A DNA stretch of 64,000 nt from Aldehydirespirator sp965219165. GTDB lineage: Bacteria; Actinomycetota; Acidimicrobiia; Acidimicrobiales; Aldehydirespiratoraceae. A program made the translations under genes and the position numbers. The notes beneath the pieces are model-generated. The model ran no database searches. It had not been told where the DNA came from and was given only the letters and a program-made list of their open reading frames with translations. The stretch is taken from assembly GCA_965219165.1 (NCBI GenBank), contig CBDCMW010000002.1, positions 2,108,001 to 2,172,000 on the forward strand, given 5' to 3'. Positions 61,865-64,000 of this stretch are shown one piece after another (position 1 is the stretch's first letter; each line of letters starts with the position of its first letter).

Positions 61865-62960
61865 CGATGTACCTGGTCGCGAACACTCCGATGGCGGCGA
61901 TCAGCATGAGGCCGCTGCCGACCAGCCCGAGGACCGTGCCCCCGGCGCTGTCGATGAGCAGGCCCCCGAGCAGCGGCCCGCCGGCCCGGCCGGCGGCCAT
62001 GAGCGCCTGAGCGTCGCCGACGCGCTCCTCGGGGTAGCGCGAGCGGGTGGCCAGCACTTCGAACACACCCGGTATCGCGGCCCAGAAGAAGAATCCCCAC
62101 ACCACGAGGGCGCCCAGGAAGAGCCATGACCATGCGGTGGTGGCGACGATGATCGCGCAGCCCGCGGTGGCGGCCATCCACGGGCTCGGGATCCTGCGGG
62201 CAGCCCTCAGGCGAGCCGCGGGGATGGCCACGACGGCGTTCAGGCTGAACCCGGCTGCGACCAGCGCCACCGACAGCCCCGGCTCGCCGGTTCCCAGCAC
62301 CACGGCGTAGATGAACACTGCCGACCCGCCCAGGGTGAACAGGCCCAGGCTGGCCAGAAGCACCCGGGCCGCGGGCACCGCCCGGTGGCGCGAGCGCTGT
62401 CTCGGCAGCTCGCGCACCTCGCTTCGGTACCCGAACGCGAGCGGGACCAGCGACACGCCGGCCAGCACGGCGAACACCAGCCGAGGTCCCCCCGCCCCGA
62501 GCAGCGTCGACACCAGCGGTGCGGCGATCACGCCGACCACGGGTCCGGCCACGGCCACGTCGCCCATGCGGCGGTCGTCACCGAAGGCCTGCACCCAGCC
62601 GTACCAGGCCAGCAGGCCCAGGGCCACGCCACTGACGAGGCGCAGCGCCACCAGCAGCGCGAAGACGGGCAGGGAGGCCGATACGAGGTTGGCGGCCGCG
62701 GCGGCCAGCAGCGCGGTCACAAAGATCGGTTCTCTGGGCTGCAGGCAGCGCCCCGCGCCCCAGGTGGCGATCACGAACCCGCCCAGCTGGAACACGCCGA
62801 TCATCGAGGCCGCACTGAGGCTGATGTCGTAGTGGTCGGCTATCTCGGGCAGCAGGAACGGCGTCGACACGAACGCCAGCACGCTGAACCCGACCGCGAG
62901 CAGGATGCCGACCTTGACGGTGGGCCGCAGCAGGTAGACGAGGCGTACCGGACTCTGCAC
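61809..62960 (-). CDS. MFS transporter
   Basis: A 383-aa membrane protein with about twelve hydrophobic segments and major facilitator features: LLPEIADHYDISLSAASMIG after the first segment, and the Gly-rich VALRLVSGVALGLLAWYGWV in the motif-A-like region. It resembles drug or metabolite exporters of the DHA1 type, but the substrate is not readable. The Pro-rich C-terminal tail (LENPTPAGPQPPENR) is encoded by the first copy of the downstream tandem repeat. Confidence 0.88.
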   Translation of the reverse strand: MQSPVRLVYLLRPTVKVGILLAVGFSVLAFVSTPFLLPEIADHYDISLSAASMIGVFQLGGFVIATWGAGRCLQPREPIFVTALLAAAAANLVSASLPVFALLVALRLVSGVALGLLAWYGWVQAFGDDRRMGDVAVAGPVVGVIAAPLVSTLLGAGGPRLVFAVLAGVSLVPLAFGYRSEVRELPRQRSRHRAVPAARVLLASLGLFTLGGSAVFIYAVVLGTGEPGLSVALVAAGFSLNAVVAIPAARLRAARRIPSPWMAATAGCAIIVATTAWSWLFLGALVVWGFFFWAAIPGVFEVLATRSRYPEERVGDAQALMAAGRAGGPLLGGLLIDSAGGTVLGLVGSGLMLIAAIGVFATRYIAEPLENPTPAGPQPPENR

Positions 62961-63139
62961 CAGCCGACGCTACCGGCGCCGCCCGCGCCGCCGTACGGAC
63001 CGGCAGCACGCGCGACGTGACATGGGCCACACGACGCCGTCGGTGGTGAATGTCAGCCTCAGCGGATCCGACGATGCGAGAATGACAGAGATGGTAAGAC
63101 TCGTCGAGAGTCGAGTCCGACCCCGAGAGAGGAGCGTCC

Positions 63140-63910
63140 ATGAGACTCGAGGGCAAGGTGGCGCTGATCACGGGGACGGCCGGCGGCATCGGGCGGGCCA
63201 CCGCGCTGCGCTTCGCTGAGGAGGGCGCCCGGATTGTCGCGGTCGACATCGTCGAGGCCAACCAGGAGACCGTCGAGCTGATCCGGCACGCCGGGGGCGA
63301 GGCCACCGCGGTCTACGCCGACGTGTCCGACGACGGAGAGGTCGCGCTGGCGGTGAAGACCGCGGAGGCGACCTACGGACAGCTCGACATCGCCTTCAAC
63401 AACGCCGGCATCATGCTGGCCGACGACGCCGACGCCATCGCCACCACTGAGGAGACCATCGACAGGACCCTGGCCGTGAACCTCAAGGGGGTGCTGTACG
63501 GCTGCAGGCACCAGATCCCCGCCATGCGCCGGGCCGGCGGCGGCTCCATCATCAACACGGCGTCGTTCGTGGCGTCGGTGGGCGCGGCCACCCCCCAGAT
63601 CGCCTACACAGCGTCCAAGGGGGCGGTGCTGTCGATGACCCGCGAGCTGGCGGTGATCCACGCCCGGGAGAACATCCGGGTCAACGCCCTGTCGCCGGGG
63701 CCGCTGCGCACCGAGATGCTCATGTCGTACCTCGACACCGATGAGAAGCGCCAGCGCCGGCTCGTGCATGTCCCCATGGGCCGGTTCGGCGAGGCCGCCG
63801 AGATGGCCGCGGCGGCCCTGTTCCTGGCCTCCGACGACTCGTCGTACATGACCGGCGCCAACCTGCAGGTAGACGGAGGCCTGACCGCCGCCTACGTCAC
63901 CCCGGAGTAG
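63140..63910 (+). CDS. short-chain dehydrogenase/reductase
   Basis: A 256-aa classical SDR: LITGTAGGIGRATALRFAEE for cofactor binding, NNAG in the middle, catalytic YTASK preceded by the Ser in NTASF, and the C-terminal GANLQVDGGLTAAYV. An acidic residue after the second strand (VAVDIVEAN) favours NAD(H). The ATG follows AGAGAGGAGCG. No functional partner is visible; the substrate is open. Confidence 0.9.
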   Translation: MRLEGKVALITGTAGGIGRATALRFAEEGARIVAVDIVEANQETVELIRHAGGEATAVYADVSDDGEVALAVKTAEATYGQLDIAFNNAGIMLADDADAIATTEETIDRTLAVNLKGVLYGCRHQIPAMRRAGGGSIINTASFVASVGAATPQIAYTASKGAVLSMTRELAVIHARENIRVNALSPGPLRTEMLMSYLDTDEKRQRRLVHVPMGRFGEAAEMAAAALFLASDDSSYMTGANLQVDGGLTAAYVTPE

Positions 63911-64000
63911 GCCTCGCCGGGCGGGCGACCGGCGGCGGGAGCCTGAGCCGGTCCTAGCTTTCGCCATGCGCCGTTCAAGCACACCGGCCGGTGCCGGGCG

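Overview
The window is a G+C-rich actinobacterial chromosome segment. The best guess is class Acidimicrobiia or a close relative (inference). Supporting signs are a mycothione reductase, an ANTAR-type response regulator beside polA, the gcvH - FHA - MerR - DUF151 nuclease - MerR order known from Mycobacterium (Rv1826-Rv1830), type II fatty-acid synthase genes in one operon, and an S-layer-homology protein of a style common in Acidimicrobiia.

Layout. 0-3.7 kb: polA and an ANTAR regulator. 3.8-7.5 kb: a defence island of visibly lower G+C (toxin-antitoxin-like pair; BsuBI/PstI-type restriction-modification pair) on the 3' side of a tRNA-Leu(CAA). 8-13.3 kb: fabD-fabH-fabG-acpP-fabF, then fabZ and HU. 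13.4-18.8 kb: thiolase with DUF35 partner, a frameshifted SLH/RCC1/M6-protease gene and a frameshifted conserved hypothetical. 18.9-30.5 kb: housekeeping, including all three dedicated glycine-cleavage proteins (gcvP, gcvT, gcvH), mycothione reductase, aroC, hpt and regulators. 30.6-39.5 kb: an alpha-glucoside-type ABC system (ATPase, two permeases, binding protein, LacI regulator, GH13 enzyme) with two LacI operators. 39.5-52.8 kb: a long minus-strand polyol/inositol-type catabolic operon (IolD-like, IlvD/Edd, second ABC system without ATPase, Gfo/Idh, IclR, glpD, glpK, SDR). 52.8-64 kb: sulfurtransferase, two LLM flavin oxidoreductases, pgsA, HIT, SRAP, nitronate monooxygenase, a selenocysteine-containing selD, a class II aldolase-like protein, an MFS transporter and an SDR.

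The most unusual structure is at gene junctions. At eight same-strand junctions, the gap between two genes is bridged exactly by one or more tiny ORFs. Each begins on the stop codon of the unit before it (ATGA, GTGA or TGATG) and ends on the start codon of the next. At three junctions (glpK-SDR, pgsA-LLM, IolD-IlvD) the tiny ORFs are clear tandem copies of the downstream gene's own start region. At pgsA-LLM a length change in one unit is offset in the next, so the chain stays intact. I read these as candidate termination-reinitiation relays; I do not know of a described system of this kind.

The second main result is selD at 59824-60858. Its catalytic position is an in-frame TGA (Sec14) followed by a strong hairpin, so ordinary ORF calling truncates the gene. 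Other recurrent features are a dispersed repeat found mostly in sense orientation at gene 3' ends, sometimes supplying the stop codon, and short tandem repeats at protein N-termini. One of these shifts the frame of an ABC permease.
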